From NCBI RefSeq assembly GCF_024181405.1, contig NZ_CP051302.1, positions 620,001-684,000 on the forward strand: a DNA stretch of 64,000 nt, written 5' to 3'. Shown here piece after piece: positions 7,927 through 16,985 of the stretch (position 1 is its first letter; the number at the start of each line of letters is the position of its first letter). Source of the stretch: Treponema denticola (lineage in GTDB: Bacteria; Spirochaetota; Spirochaetia; Treponematales; Treponemataceae). The position numbers and the translations under genes are program-made. The notes beneath the pieces are model-generated. The model was not told the DNA's origin and did no database searches. It worked only from the letters and a program-made list of their open reading frames with translations.

Positions 7927-9711
7927 ATGAAAAGAAGATACTTTCAAATTATAAAACTTATGCAAAATGATAAGGATATTCCGCAAAGAGATATTGCAAA
8001 AAAGTTAAAAATATCCTTGGCCTATGTAAATAAGATTTTATTCGATATGGAGCATGACGGTTTTTTGTATACCGAAGGTGTTCCTCCTTTTGGAAAAAAG
8101 CGGCTTACCAAAAAAGCTTTAACAACTTTTGAAGAGTGCAGGGTGGATAATGCAATTATTATGGCTGCCGGTTTTGGTTCGCGTTTTGTTCCCTTAACCT
8201 ATGCAACACCTAAGGGATTGTTGGAAGTTTTTGGGGAAAGGATGATTGAAAGGCAAATTGAACAGCTGAAAGCTGTAGGTATCAACGATATAACGGTAGT
8301 TGTGGGCTATTTAAAGGAAACCTTTGAATATCTTATAGATAAGTACGGCGTAAAATTTGTATATAATCCCGATTTTAAAAATAAAAATAATCTTTCCACC
8401 CTTTACCATGTAAGGGATGAGCTTAAAAGCACCTATATTCTTTCGAGCGATAATTGGCTTAGGGAAAATATGTACCATTCCCATGAGTATGATTCATGGT
8501 ATTCTTCCGTTAAGATAGCCGGAAAAACAAAAGAATGGATATTAAAGTTAGGCTTGCACGATAAAATTATGGATGTAAAAGTCGGAGGCAGAAACGGCTG
8601 GGTTATGTACGGCCCCGTATATTTTTCAAAAGAATTTTCCGATAAGATACGCCCCTTGATTGAAGAAGCTTATGAAAGAGATGATACCGATGATTGGTAT
8701 TGGGAAGATGTATATATGAGGAATATAAAAGAGCTAACCATGTTTGCAAACAAGCAGGGTGAGCATCAGGTATATGAATTCGAATCCCTTGACGAAATTC
8801 GCCTATTTGATTCATCTTATCTTATTTCCTCCCATGATAAATGGCTTGAACTTATATCAAATGTATTTAAAAGGCCCGAGCACAGTATCACAAATCTAAA
8901 GCCTCTTAAATTCGGGATGACAAATAAATCCTTTTTGTTTGAATTTGAGGGTGAAGAATATATTTTTAGAATACCGGGAGAAGGAACCGAAGCCCTTATA
9001 AACAGAAAGGAAGAATATGAGGTTTATAAGGCTATTTCTCCTTTAAACTTAAGCGATTCTATTATTTATTTTGACCCTGAAAATGGGGTAAAGATTACCA
9101 AGTTTATTCCTAGCTCCCATACTGCGGATGCCCGTAATCCTGAAGACTTAGAAAAATGTATGAATGTTGCCCGCCGCCTTCATGAGTCAGGCTTAAATGT
9201 TGCTCATTCCTTTAATCTCCGCGAACGTATGGACTATTACGAAAAAATCGCCAACGAAAAAAACGGCATTTTCTATAATGATTACCGCGAGGTTAGGCTT
9301 TTGATGAATGAGCTTTTGGAATTGATTGAAAATACGGAAAGACCTCATGTTTTATGTCATATAGATCTTGTGCCGGACAATTTTATAATTAGCGGTGATG
9401 ATGTGCATTTAATTGACTGGGAATATGCCGCTATGTGTGATCCCCTCATAGATATAGCGATGTTTGCTATTTATGCCTACTATGACAATACCGAACTTGA
9501 AAATTTGATGGAGCTTTATTTTCAAAGAAAGCCTGAAAAAGATGAAAGGCTTCGTATCTATTGTTATGTCGCTCTTTCGGGTTTTTTATGGGCCCTTTGG
9601 ACTTGTTATAAAGAGGCGCTAGGCGTTAGCTTTGGAGATTACGGCTTAAAGATGTATAGATATGCAAAGGATTATTATAAAAAAGTGAAGAGTATAGTAG
9701 GAGGTAATTGA
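7927..9711 (+). CDS. licCA: LicCA: winged-helix + choline-phosphate cytidylyltransferase + choline kinase fusion
   Basis: A 594-residue three-part fusion. Residues 1-65 form a winged-helix/MarR-like DNA-binding segment (QRDIAKKLKISLAYVNKIL). Residues about 75-300 are a LicC-type nucleotidyltransferase with AAGFGSRF from residue 80 and TPKGLLEVFGE. Residues about 310-590 are a LicA-type choline kinase with the Brenner motif CHIDLVPDN (Asp480) and LIDWEYA. It would phosphorylate choline and activate it to CDP-choline. T. denticola is known to make phosphatidylcholine by a CDP-choline route using such a fusion. The BCCT gene that follows overlaps its stop codon, giving an uptake-activation unit. 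The promoter geometry implies start 7927 rather than 7921. Confidence 0.92.
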   Translation: MKRRYFQIIKLMQNDKDIPQRDIAKKLKISLAYVNKILFDMEHDGFLYTEGVPPFGKKRLTKKALTTFEECRVDNAIIMAAGFGSRFVPLTYATPKGLLEVFGERMIERQIEQLKAVGINDITVVVGYLKETFEYLIDKYGVKFVYNPDFKNKNNLSTLYHVRDELKSTYILSSDNWLRENMYHSHEYDSWYSSVKIAGKTKEWILKLGLHDKIMDVKVGGRNGWVMYGPVYFSKEFSDKIRPLIEEAYERDDTDDWYWEDVYMRNIKELTMFANKQGEHQVYEFESLDEIRLFDSSYLISSHDKWLELISNVFKRPEHSITNLKPLKFGMTNKSFLFEFEGEEYIFRIPGEGTEALINRKEEYEVYKAISPLNLSDSIIYFDPENGVKITKFIPSSHTADARNPEDLEKCMNVARRLHESGLNVAHSFNLRERMDYYEKIANEKNGIFYNDYREVRLLMNELLELIENTERPHVLCHIDLVPDNFIISGDDVHLIDWEYAAMCDPLIDIAMFAIYAYYDNTELENLMELYFQRKPEKDERLRIYCYVALSGFLWALWTCYKEALGVSFGDYGLKMYRYAKDYYKKVKSIVGGN

Positions 9712-11279
9712 TGATGAACACTGAAGATGAATTGGGTGTAAAGGAACTTGAATTAAAGGATAAAAATGAAATTGATTGGCTTATAACCGTATTACCACTG
9801 ACAGTGATAATCTGTTTGACGGGATTGGTTCTCTTTTTTCCTGTAGAATCGATGAAGGTAGTTGATGCTCTTTGGTCTGTTTTTGTAAATAAGCTGGGTT
9901 TTTTCTATATTTTGCTAGGTTTGGGTCTTGTTTTTACCGCCATAGGTTTGGCCTTTTCCCGCTTCGGCACTGTAAAGCTGGGAAACCTTGAAAAACCCCG
10001 TTACGGAAATTTTACATGGGGGGCTATGATTTTTACCTCGACTATGGCAGCCGATATTCTTTATTGGTCGCTTATAGAGTGGGCCTATTATTTTGGTGAA
10101 AGTCCCTTCGGTCTGTCTTCTCTTTCACTGGCAGAAAGACAGGATTGGGCCGCGGCCTATCCTCTATTCCATTGGGGAATAACACCATGGGCTTTTCATA
10201 TAGTGCCTGCCGTAGCCTTTGCTTATATGCTTCATGTCAAGGGAAGAACAAAGCAAAAGCTGTCCGAAAGCTGCCGTCCTATTTTTGGGGACAGGATTGA
10301 CGGCCCTATAGGAAAGATGATAGACGTTTTTTCGGTAATAGGTTTATTGGCCGGAACTGCTACAACATTCTCGCTTGCAACTCCTCTTTTGTCTTTGGCT
10401 GTTTCTACTATTTTTGGAATACCTCAAGGAAAGATTTTGACTCTTGTCATTCTTCTGATAATAGCTGCCGTCTACACGGCTGCCGTTTTATTGGGTTTAA
10501 AGGGGATTTCTCAGCTTGCAAAGATTTCGGTTGTTTCTTTTTGTGTTCTTTTAGGTCTTGTATTTATAGCCTCACCCAAAATCTACATAATAGAAACAAG
10601 TATAACCGGTATCGGCAAGGTTATTCAAAACTTTTTCGGCATGTCCACATGGATGGACCCATTGCGTATTTCCGGAGAAGGAGGAGCCGGCTTCCCTCAA
10701 AACTGGACAATATTTTATTGGGCTTATTGGATAGCTTGGTTTGTTGCAACTCCTTTCTTTATAGGAAAGATTTCTGAAGGCCGTACAATAAAGAATACCA
10801 TAATCGGCGGACTTATCTGCGGTATAGCAGGGACTTATTGTTCTTTTATAATCCTTGGAAATTACGGGCTTCATTTACAGGCTCACGGAATTTTTGATGC
10901 GGCTTCCGCAATAAAGGAAACGGACCCTTCTCAAGTTATCCTGCAAATTCTTAACACCCTTCCTTATGCAAAAATTGTTTTAGGTGTTTTGATAATTACA
11001 ATGATAGCCTTTTATTCGAGTACTTTTGATGCAATTACTTTGGTAATAGCTTCCTATTCTCAAAAGAATTTGGAAAAGCATAGCGAACCTAAAAAGGGCC
11101 TTAGGGCATTTTGGGCGGTAGTCTTTGTAATGCTTCCCGCAGCCTTAATCCTTGTGGGAACTAATTTAAACCAGCTTCAAAGTCTTTCGATTATAGCCGC
11201 CTTTCCTTTAGGAATTATAATAATACTGATAGTTATAAGTCTTTTTAAGGAACTAAAACATAACGGAGGGTATAGGTAG
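9711..11279 (+). CDS. BCCT-family choline/betaine transporter
   Basis: A protein of 522 residues (521 if the adjacent ATG at 9714 is used) with about 12 membrane helices. The family signature region is present: FYWAYWIAWFVATPFFIGKI followed by SEGRTIK, and an aromatic-rich stretch near residues 130-155. BCCT proteins import quaternary amines. The start overlaps the licCA stop (TGATG), with TAGGAGG at 9698-9704, so it is translationally coupled to licCA and choline is the likely substrate. It fills the place of LicB in the lic pathway. N- and C-terminal extensions are short, so it is probably not osmoregulated in the manner of BetP. Confidence 0.92.
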   Translation: MMNTEDELGVKELELKDKNEIDWLITVLPLTVIICLTGLVLFFPVESMKVVDALWSVFVNKLGFFYILLGLGLVFTAIGLAFSRFGTVKLGNLEKPRYGNFTWGAMIFTSTMAADILYWSLIEWAYYFGESPFGLSSLSLAERQDWAAAYPLFHWGITPWAFHIVPAVAFAYMLHVKGRTKQKLSESCRPIFGDRIDGPIGKMIDVFSVIGLLAGTATTFSLATPLLSLAVSTIFGIPQGKILTLVILLIIAAVYTAAVLLGLKGISQLAKISVVSFCVLLGLVFIASPKIYIIETSITGIGKVIQNFFGMSTWMDPLRISGEGGAGFPQNWTIFYWAYWIAWFVATPFFIGKISEGRTIKNTIIGGLICGIAGTYCSFIILGNYGLHLQAHGIFDAASAIKETDPSQVILQILNTLPYAKIVLGVLIITMIAFYSSTFDAITLVIASYSQKNLEKHSEPKKGLRAFWAVVFVMLPAALILVGTNLNQLQSLSIIAAFPLGIIIILIVISLFKELKHNGGYR

Positions 11280-11283
11280 CCTT

Positions 11284-12087
11284 ATGCCGGATTTTTACGC
11301 ACATTATATACATGGACAAAGGGTTTTTGCTATATTGTCTCCTGAAATTGTTGCCGGAATTTCAAATAAAAATTTATATAATCTCGGCTTACAGGGCCCT
11401 GATTTTTTGTATTTTTATAAACCCTTTAAAAAGAATAATAATCCTGTATTGCAGCTTGCAAAGGATATCCATAATAAAAATTGTACCGATGTTTTTAATG
11501 CCGTATTAAATAAAATTAGAATAGAGCCTAATACGGATGAATTTTCTTACATGATGGGCTTTATAGGTCACTTCGGTTTGGATAGTTGCTGCCATCCTTA
11601 TGTAAATGCTATGGTCGAGGAGATGAAAAGAGACCATGCCGAAATTGAAATGGAATTTGAAAAATTTTTATTAAAGCAGGACGGTCTCCATCCTCTTAGA
11701 TACAAGGCCCATAATTATATCGATATAAGTGAAAAAGAAGCTGAAGCCGTTGCAAATATCTACAGATGTCTTCTTCCCTCTATAACAAAAGAAGATATCT
11801 TGCGTTCTTTTCGTAGTTTTAAAATGGGGAAACACTTTTTCTATGCACCTACAAGGTTGTCTCAGATTTTAAAACTTTCTTTAATTAAAATCTTAGGCCT
11901 TTATGGTTTTTTGCAGGGGCACATTATTAGAACGGCTGACCATATTAAAAGTAAAATTACAAATAAAAAGCTTTTTTCTCTTTACAATAATTCGATAGAA
12001 ATAACGGCCGAGTTGATGGAAAATTTTTTAAAAAATCTTACAGATGGTAGGCCGTTTTTAGATCGTTTTAATTATAGATTTTCTTAA
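11284..12087 (+). CDS. Zinc-dependent phospholipase C family protein
   Basis: A 267-residue protein of the zinc-dependent PLC-like family. Recognisable features are the N-terminal PDFYAHYIHGQRV, NLGLQGPDFLYF, and GFIGHFGLDSCCHPYVN, supplying His and Asp ligands for a zinc cluster. There is no signal peptide, so it is probably cytoplasmic. GGAGGG lies upstream, close to the end of the BCCT gene, and the gap is only 4 nt, so it is probably the third gene of the licCA transcript. A role in lipid or headgroup turnover next to choline genes is attractive but inferred. It ends convergently with a TPR gene. Confidence 0.8.
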   Translation: MPDFYAHYIHGQRVFAILSPEIVAGISNKNLYNLGLQGPDFLYFYKPFKKNNNPVLQLAKDIHNKNCTDVFNAVLNKIRIEPNTDEFSYMMGFIGHFGLDSCCHPYVNAMVEEMKRDHAEIEMEFEKFLLKQDGLHPLRYKAHNYIDISEKEAEAVANIYRCLLPSITKEDILRSFRSFKMGKHFFYAPTRLSQILKLSLIKILGLYGFLQGHIIRTADHIKSKITNKKLFSLYNNSIEITAELMENFLKNLTDGRPFLDRFNYRFS

Positions 12088-12092
12088 AACCT

Positions 12093-13217
12093 TTATTTAT
12101 TACCTTTTGCAAGTTCTTCTTTTTTATATGAGGCTTCCTGGGCATATTTTATGGAAGGAATAGATTCTGCCAGTTTTGAATAAAGATATAAAGCCTGTTC
12201 GGTATTACCGTTTTTCGAAAGAGAATCCGCAAGATTCATAAAGGCTCTCCAAAAATTTTGTTTTTCGGCCCATAATATTACATCCTGTCTTCTATTCAGT
12301 CTGTGAAGCAGGTTTGTAAATTCGGTATATTTGTAATTATAGTCGTCTTTTGAGATAAGGTCATCAAGATTCGTTATAGTTATTATAGAAGCTAAAACAG
12401 CGGTTGCAAGAGCTCTTCTGTTTTTGCCTGCTTCCAAATATATTTCAGTTAAATCCATGTAGGCTTTTAAGGCTATCGGATTACGGTTTCGATACAGCAA
12501 AAAGAATTTTTCGGTTGTTTTTTCCGAGCTTATTGTTTTAATCATAGCTTGAAGAGCATCGCTTTCCAAATTTGTAGTTCCGTATATAGGATCTTCGGTT
12601 AAAACAAGCAGGAGGTATTTTTCCTGTTCATCGTATTTTCGCAAAAGTTTTGATGTGTCGGCAAGTGCATAAATTATATTGAACCTTTCATCGGGTATTT
12701 CCAAGAAATTGTGGGAATTCCATGCTTCTTTATAATAGTGCATGGCTTGCTCATAATCTCCTTCTGCAAAATAAATTCGGCCTGTCAAATAATCCGTTTC
12801 AGGGAAGGCCTTGCGTTTTTCGAGCCATGACATTAATTTTGAAATAGACTTATCAAAAAATATGGGCGGATGAGTTAAAAAGATTTCATCCAAAATCTTA
12901 CAAGCATCGTGATCTTCCCTTTTATTTAAAATTGCATAAACATCCGAAATATTGTCTCCCTCTAATTTTACCCTTTTCGGTTTTAAGGCATTGAACATAT
13001 AAGAATATTTTGCTTCCATTTGTTCTTTATGAATATCCCTTGCCTTATTTGTTAAGTGGAGGGCAAGGCCGAACTCACCTTTTTCCATTTGGATTTTTGC
13101 CTGTTCTAAAAGATGCCAAGGTCTTTCTTTTTCATCAATAGATTCCAAACAAAAAAGGTTTGAGCAAAAATAAAAAATAGATAGTACGATAAAAATAATT
13201 TTTAATTGTTTTTTCAT
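12093..13217 (-). CDS. Exported TPR-repeat protein
   Basis: A 374-residue protein with a signal peptide (hydrophobic helix ending near FCLES) and several TPR-like units, for example TGRIYFAEGDYEQAMHYYKEA and ADSLSKNGNTEQALYLYSKLA. Its ATG overlaps the ispG stop by 4 nt, so it is coupled to ispG although the functions seem unrelated. It is likely a periplasmic scaffold or lipoprotein-associated protein. No specific family is recognised. Confidence 0.75.
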   Translation of the reverse strand: MKKQLKIIFIVLSIFYFCSNLFCLESIDEKERPWHLLEQAKIQMEKGEFGLALHLTNKARDIHKEQMEAKYSYMFNALKPKRVKLEGDNISDVYAILNKREDHDACKILDEIFLTHPPIFFDKSISKLMSWLEKRKAFPETDYLTGRIYFAEGDYEQAMHYYKEAWNSHNFLEIPDERFNIIYALADTSKLLRKYDEQEKYLLLVLTEDPIYGTTNLESDALQAMIKTISSEKTTEKFFLLYRNRNPIALKAYMDLTEIYLEAGKNRRALATAVLASIITITNLDDLISKDDYNYKYTEFTNLLHRLNRRQDVILWAEKQNFWRAFMNLADSLSKNGNTEQALYLYSKLAESIPSIKYAQEASYKKEELAKGNK

Positions 13218-14377
13218 AGACTTTGAAGCTCCTCTATAAAGGCTTTATCCACTGCCTCAAATTTTTCTTCTTCTGTTAATTTTTTTAAATCCAAGCGTTT
13301 GGTAATTGCTCCGTGTTTAAATATTATAACGGAGTCTTCTGCTCCGGTAATTCCAAGGTCTGCATGCTTGCCTTCTCCGGGGCCGTTCACTACGCAGCCC
13401 ATAACGGCAATGCTTATGTCCTTCTTTTCGGATAAGAGTTTTGTCTGCCATCGTTTTACAAAGGCTTGAACATCAAAGCCCTTTCTTCCGCATCGCGGGC
13501 AGGATATGAGCCTTATTCCGCCTTGCCTTTTACCGCATTCGGTTAATATTTCTCTTCCGGCTATAACTTCATTTTCGCAAGAATCGGAGAGGCTTACTCT
13601 TATGGTACTTCCTATGTTTTGTTCCAAAAGCCTGTAAAAGGCTATTGTGCTTTTTACAATACCTTGAATAAGGGGCCCTGCTTCAGTAACTCCTAAATGA
13701 AGAGGATTATCGAATTTTTTAGCAAAGATTTCGTTTGCCATGACCGTTTCCCTCACATTGGAAGCCTTCATAGAAACTACGGCATCTTTAAAATCGGCTT
13801 TTTCGAAAATTTCCAGTTCTCTTGCGGCTGCCTCGGTTAAGGCATCAGCTCTCAAGAGGGAAATCTCGTCGTCTAATGCCTTTTTGTCGCCGCTTAAGTT
13901 TCTTTTTGCATTTGCCTCTTCTATTTTCTTTTTTAGATCGGAAGGCAGAGAGCCCGAATTGACCCCTATTCGGATAGCAGTTCCCGTATACTTTGCCTTG
14001 CGTATAACTTCTTCCGTTTTTTCTTTTGAACCGATATTTCCGGGGTTTATGCGTATTTTTGCCGTGTCTCCGTCCATGCACCGTAGGGCAAGTTTATAGT
14101 CGAAATGGATATCGGCGACGAGAGGCATCTCCGTTAATAGGGTGAGCTTGACAAATTGCTCTGCAGAATCCATGTCGGGAACTGCAAACCTCACGATATC
14201 GCAGCCCAATTGTTTCAATTCATTTAAGCTTTTTACAATAGAAAGGAGATCAGCTCCCAATAGGCTTTCTTTCCACATAGTTTGAAGCAAAATCGGTGAA
14301 GTGCCTCCGAGAGTAAGTTTTTTAACCTGTCCTTTGCCGCCTATCTGAATTGTCCGCGGTAGTTTTATCGAGTTCAT
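13214..14377 (-). CDS. ispG: 4-hydroxy-3-methylbut-2-enyl-diphosphate synthase (flavodoxin/ferredoxin)
   Basis: A 387-residue IspG/GcpE. It converts MEcPP to HMBPP in the MEP isoprenoid pathway using a [4Fe-4S] cluster. The cluster motif is visible at SCPRCGRKGFD and in VMGCVVNGPGEGKHAD. The TIM-barrel N-terminal half contains VRFAVPDMDSAEQ and IRINPGNIGSKEKTEEV. Length is normal for the two-domain bacterial form. No strong ribosome site precedes the ATG. It lies downstream of purM, separated by a hairpin at about 14429-14458, so it is probably expressed partly from its own promoter. Confidence 0.96.
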   Translation of the reverse strand: MNSIKLPRTIQIGGKGQVKKLTLGGTSPILLQTMWKESLLGADLLSIVKSLNELKQLGCDIVRFAVPDMDSAEQFVKLTLLTEMPLVADIHFDYKLALRCMDGDTAKIRINPGNIGSKEKTEEVIRKAKYTGTAIRIGVNSGSLPSDLKKKIEEANAKRNLSGDKKALDDEISLLRADALTEAAARELEIFEKADFKDAVVSMKASNVRETVMANEIFAKKFDNPLHLGVTEAGPLIQGIVKSTIAFYRLLEQNIGSTIRVSLSDSCENEVIAGREILTECGKRQGGIRLISCPRCGRKGFDVQAFVKRWQTKLLSEKKDISIAVMGCVVNGPGEGKHADLGITGAEDSVIIFKHGAITKRLDLKKLTEEEKFEAVDKAFIEELQSL

Positions 14378-14428
14378 ATCAGTTCATTATCGGCATAAAT
14401 TATTTAAAATACAAGTTTTATTATAGGG

Positions 14429-14458
14429 AACCTCTAAAAACTTCAGTTTTTAGAGGTT
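14429..14458 (-). terminator. Hairpin terminator between purM and ispG
   Basis: AACCTCTAAAAAC and GTTTTTAGAGGTT form a perfect 13-bp stem with a TTCA/TGAA loop, directly after the purM stop. The downstream minus-strand sequence is only moderately T-rich, so it may be a weak terminator or an mRNA 3'-end stabiliser. Confidence 0.7.
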
Positions 14459-14464
14459 TACCCT

Positions 14465-15565
14465 TCACTCTAATATTGTTACAGGCTTTTGAGTTTGAGT
14501 GTCGGCTTTTTCCAGTTTGCCGATTATCCATGATTCTTCTCCGACAAGCTCGCGATATTTTTCGGCCATGTCGGGGGAAACTACGGCTATCATTCCGATC
14601 CCCATATTAAAGACTCTGTACATTTCGTCCCCGCTTGCACCGGTTAATTTTTGGATCAGGGGATAAAGAGGCGGTACGGGCCACGAGCCTTTTTTTACCT
14701 TGATGACGAGGCCTTCGGGAATAACGCGCGGAATGTTTTCGATAAAACCTCCGCCTGTGATGTGGGCTAGGGCTTTTACAATTTCAGGATGCTCCTGCAA
14801 GATTGGATAGATTGCATTAAGATAGGAGCGGTGCGGTTTTAATAGAACCTCATGTAATGGTGCTTTTAATTCGGGGTAGACGGTATTAAGGTCTACGCCT
14901 TTAAAGGCTGTTCTAATCAATGAGTATCCGTTTGTATGGGGACTGTCGGATGCAAGGCCTATCAGGAGGTCTCCCTCTTTTATGTTTTTTTTGGGAAGAA
15001 TTTTTTCTTCATCGACAGCCCCGACAATGGTTCCGGCTATGTCGAATTCTCCTTCCATATAAACACCGGGCATTTCTGCCGTTTCGCCGCCTATGAGGGC
15101 ACAGCCCGATTCTTTACAAGCCTTTGCCATGCCTCCTACTATGTCGGCAATCATTTGCGGATCCAACTTTGAGCTTGCAACATAGTCCAAAAAGAAAAGG
15201 GGCTTGGCTCCTTGAACTAGGATGTCGTCAATGCAGTGGTTTACTATGTCTTGGCCTATTGTTGTGTATATACCGGCTTCGGCTGCTATTTTTACCTTTG
15301 TTCCGACCCCGTCCGTAGAACCTACAAGGACAGGCTTTTTCATTTTAAAAAGCTCTTCGGTGCCGAAAAGACCTCCGAAGGTGCCTACATCCGAAAGAAC
15401 GGATTTATTAAAGGTTGATTTAACCGCTGCACTCATTAAGCGGACGGCCTCATTTCCTGCATCAATGTTCACGCCTGAGGCGCTGTATACCGAACTTTTA
15501 TCTTTTGATAGTTCTTCGCTCTTGCCCTTTGGCTGCTCTTGGTTTTTATTTTTCATTTCGTTCAT
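14465..15565 (-). CDS. purM: Phosphoribosylformylglycinamidine cyclo-ligase (AIR synthetase)
   Basis: A 366-residue PurM, which closes FGAM to AIR with ATP in purine synthesis. Family motifs are VGSTDGVGTKVKIA, IGQDIVNHCIDDILVQGA, GGETAEMPGVY and ITGGGFIENIPRV. A charged N-terminal extension of about 25 residues (many Lys/Glu/Ser) precedes the usual start of the fold; AAGGAAGAAATAAA supports the ATG used. It lies 26 nt after purD in the same direction, forming a purD-purM unit. Confidence 0.96.
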   Translation of the reverse strand: MNEMKNKNQEQPKGKSEELSKDKSSVYSASGVNIDAGNEAVRLMSAAVKSTFNKSVLSDVGTFGGLFGTEELFKMKKPVLVGSTDGVGTKVKIAAEAGIYTTIGQDIVNHCIDDILVQGAKPLFFLDYVASSKLDPQMIADIVGGMAKACKESGCALIGGETAEMPGVYMEGEFDIAGTIVGAVDEEKILPKKNIKEGDLLIGLASDSPHTNGYSLIRTAFKGVDLNTVYPELKAPLHEVLLKPHRSYLNAIYPILQEHPEIVKALAHITGGGFIENIPRVIPEGLVIKVKKGSWPVPPLYPLIQKLTGASGDEMYRVFNMGIGMIAVVSPDMAEKYRELVGEESWIIGKLEKADTQTQKPVTILE

Positions 15566-15591
15566 TTTATTTCTTCCTTTTTATTTTATAT

Positions 15592-16905
15592 TTATTTAAG
15601 TTTATTTAGATGTTCTAGGCCGCGTTTTGCGATGTCCTTTCTGTACTGCACTCCGGGAAAGTGTATGGTTTTTATTTTTGCATAGATATTATCCATAGCT
15701 TTTTGTAAGCTCTTATCATTTGAGCTTATACAAAGAACCCTTCCGCCCGATGCGAAAATTTTGGAGTCTTTAAGGGCAGTGCCTGCATGTATTACACTCA
15801 CCTCAGCGGAACCTTTCAATTCCGAAGCGGACAATTCTACCGGTTTTGATGAGGAAAGAGGATAGCCTTCACTTGCAAGTACTACGGTTGCCGCATAGCC
15901 TTTTTTCCATTTAGGCATAGCTTTGTCGAGGCTTCCTTCTGCGCAAGAGCTCATGGTTAGAGCTAGGTCTCCGTCAAAAAGCTGCATTAAGACTTGGGTT
16001 TCGGGATCTCCGAAGCGGCAATTATATTCAAGTACCTTGGGTGTAAAGCCCTTGCCGTCCTTTGTGAGCATGAGGCCTGCATAGAGAACTCCGATGTAGG
16101 GCGTACCTCTTTTTTTCATTTCTTTTACAATTGGAAGAATTGTAAGAGCGGCATATTTTTCGGCTTCTTCATATGAGCAAATCGGAGTGGGGGCGTATGC
16201 TCCCATGCCGCCGGTGTTGGGTCCTTCATCATTGTCTTTAAGCCGCTTGTGATCTTGCGAGGGCGGCATTACTGCTATTTTTTCTCCGTCCGAAAATGCA
16301 AGGATTGAAACCTCTTCTCCTTCAAGGCGTTCTTCTATAACAACCTTGTCGCCTGAGGCTCCGAATTGTTTTTCGATCATTATATTTTTAAGTTCGGCTA
16401 TGCCTTCCTTTTTTGAGTCGGGCAGGATAACTCCTTTTCCTGCCGCAAGGCCGTCAGCCTTTATTACAAAGGGGTAATCCAAGCCTTCAATATATTCTTT
16501 TGCTTTTTGAAAATCGGTAAAAGAAGAATATCTTGCCGTTGGAATGGAAAGAAGGCTCATCATCTCTTTGGAAAAATCTTTGGAGGCTTCCAATCGGGCA
16601 CAAGCCTTTGACGGCCCGAAAAATGCTATTTTTTTGTTTTGAGCTTTTGCTTTTTCTTTAATCAGGTCTTCGAGGCCTAAACACAGAGGAATTTCGGGGC
16701 CTGCAATTACAAGGTCTATTGAGGCAGAAAGGGCAAAATCGGCAAGTTCTTCGATATTGTCGGCCTTTATGGGAATGTTTTCACCCAAAAGGGCCGTGCC
16801 TCCGTTTCCGGGTGCTATAAAAAGTTTACCGAGAGAAGGAGATTCTTTTAGCTTTAAAGCTATTGCATGTTCCCTTCCGCCTGATCCGACAAGCAGTATG
16901 TTCAT
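15592..16905 (-). CDS. purD: Phosphoribosylamine-glycine ligase
   Basis: A 437-residue PurD (ATP-grasp), making GAR from phosphoribosylamine, glycine and ATP. Motifs: LLVGSGGREHAIA at the N-terminus, FVIKADGLAAGKGV, DHKRLKDNDEGPNTGGMGAYAP split over two segments, and LEYNCRFGDPETQ. The open frame begins earlier at a TTG, but ATG 16905 is preceded by TTGGAG and gives the canonical N-terminus. It is promoter-proximal in the purD-purM unit. Confidence 0.96.
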   Translation of the reverse strand: MNILLVGSGGREHAIALKLKESPSLGKLFIAPGNGGTALLGENIPIKADNIEELADFALSASIDLVIAGPEIPLCLGLEDLIKEKAKAQNKKIAFFGPSKACARLEASKDFSKEMMSLLSIPTARYSSFTDFQKAKEYIEGLDYPFVIKADGLAAGKGVILPDSKKEGIAELKNIMIEKQFGASGDKVVIEERLEGEEVSILAFSDGEKIAVMPPSQDHKRLKDNDEGPNTGGMGAYAPTPICSYEEAEKYAALTILPIVKEMKKRGTPYIGVLYAGLMLTKDGKGFTPKVLEYNCRFGDPETQVLMQLFDGDLALTMSSCAEGSLDKAMPKWKKGYAATVVLASEGYPLSSSKPVELSASELKGSAEVSVIHAGTALKDSKIFASGGRVLCISSNDKSLQKAMDNIYAKIKTIHFPGVQYRKDIAKRGLEHLNKLK

Positions 16906-16944
16906 ATTTTTCTCCAAAATAAGGTACTGATGTTTTGAGGTTTA

Positions 16945-16973
16945 AGTATATCAAAATAAGGGCGGAGGAGCAA
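16945..16973 (-). promoter_or_regulatory. Sigma-70-type promoter for purD-purM
   Basis: On the minus strand TTGCTC (16968-16973), 17-nt spacer, TATACT (16945-16950), about 40 nt before the purD start. Confidence 0.6.
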
Positions 16974-16985
16974 GGGGAGGGTGGT

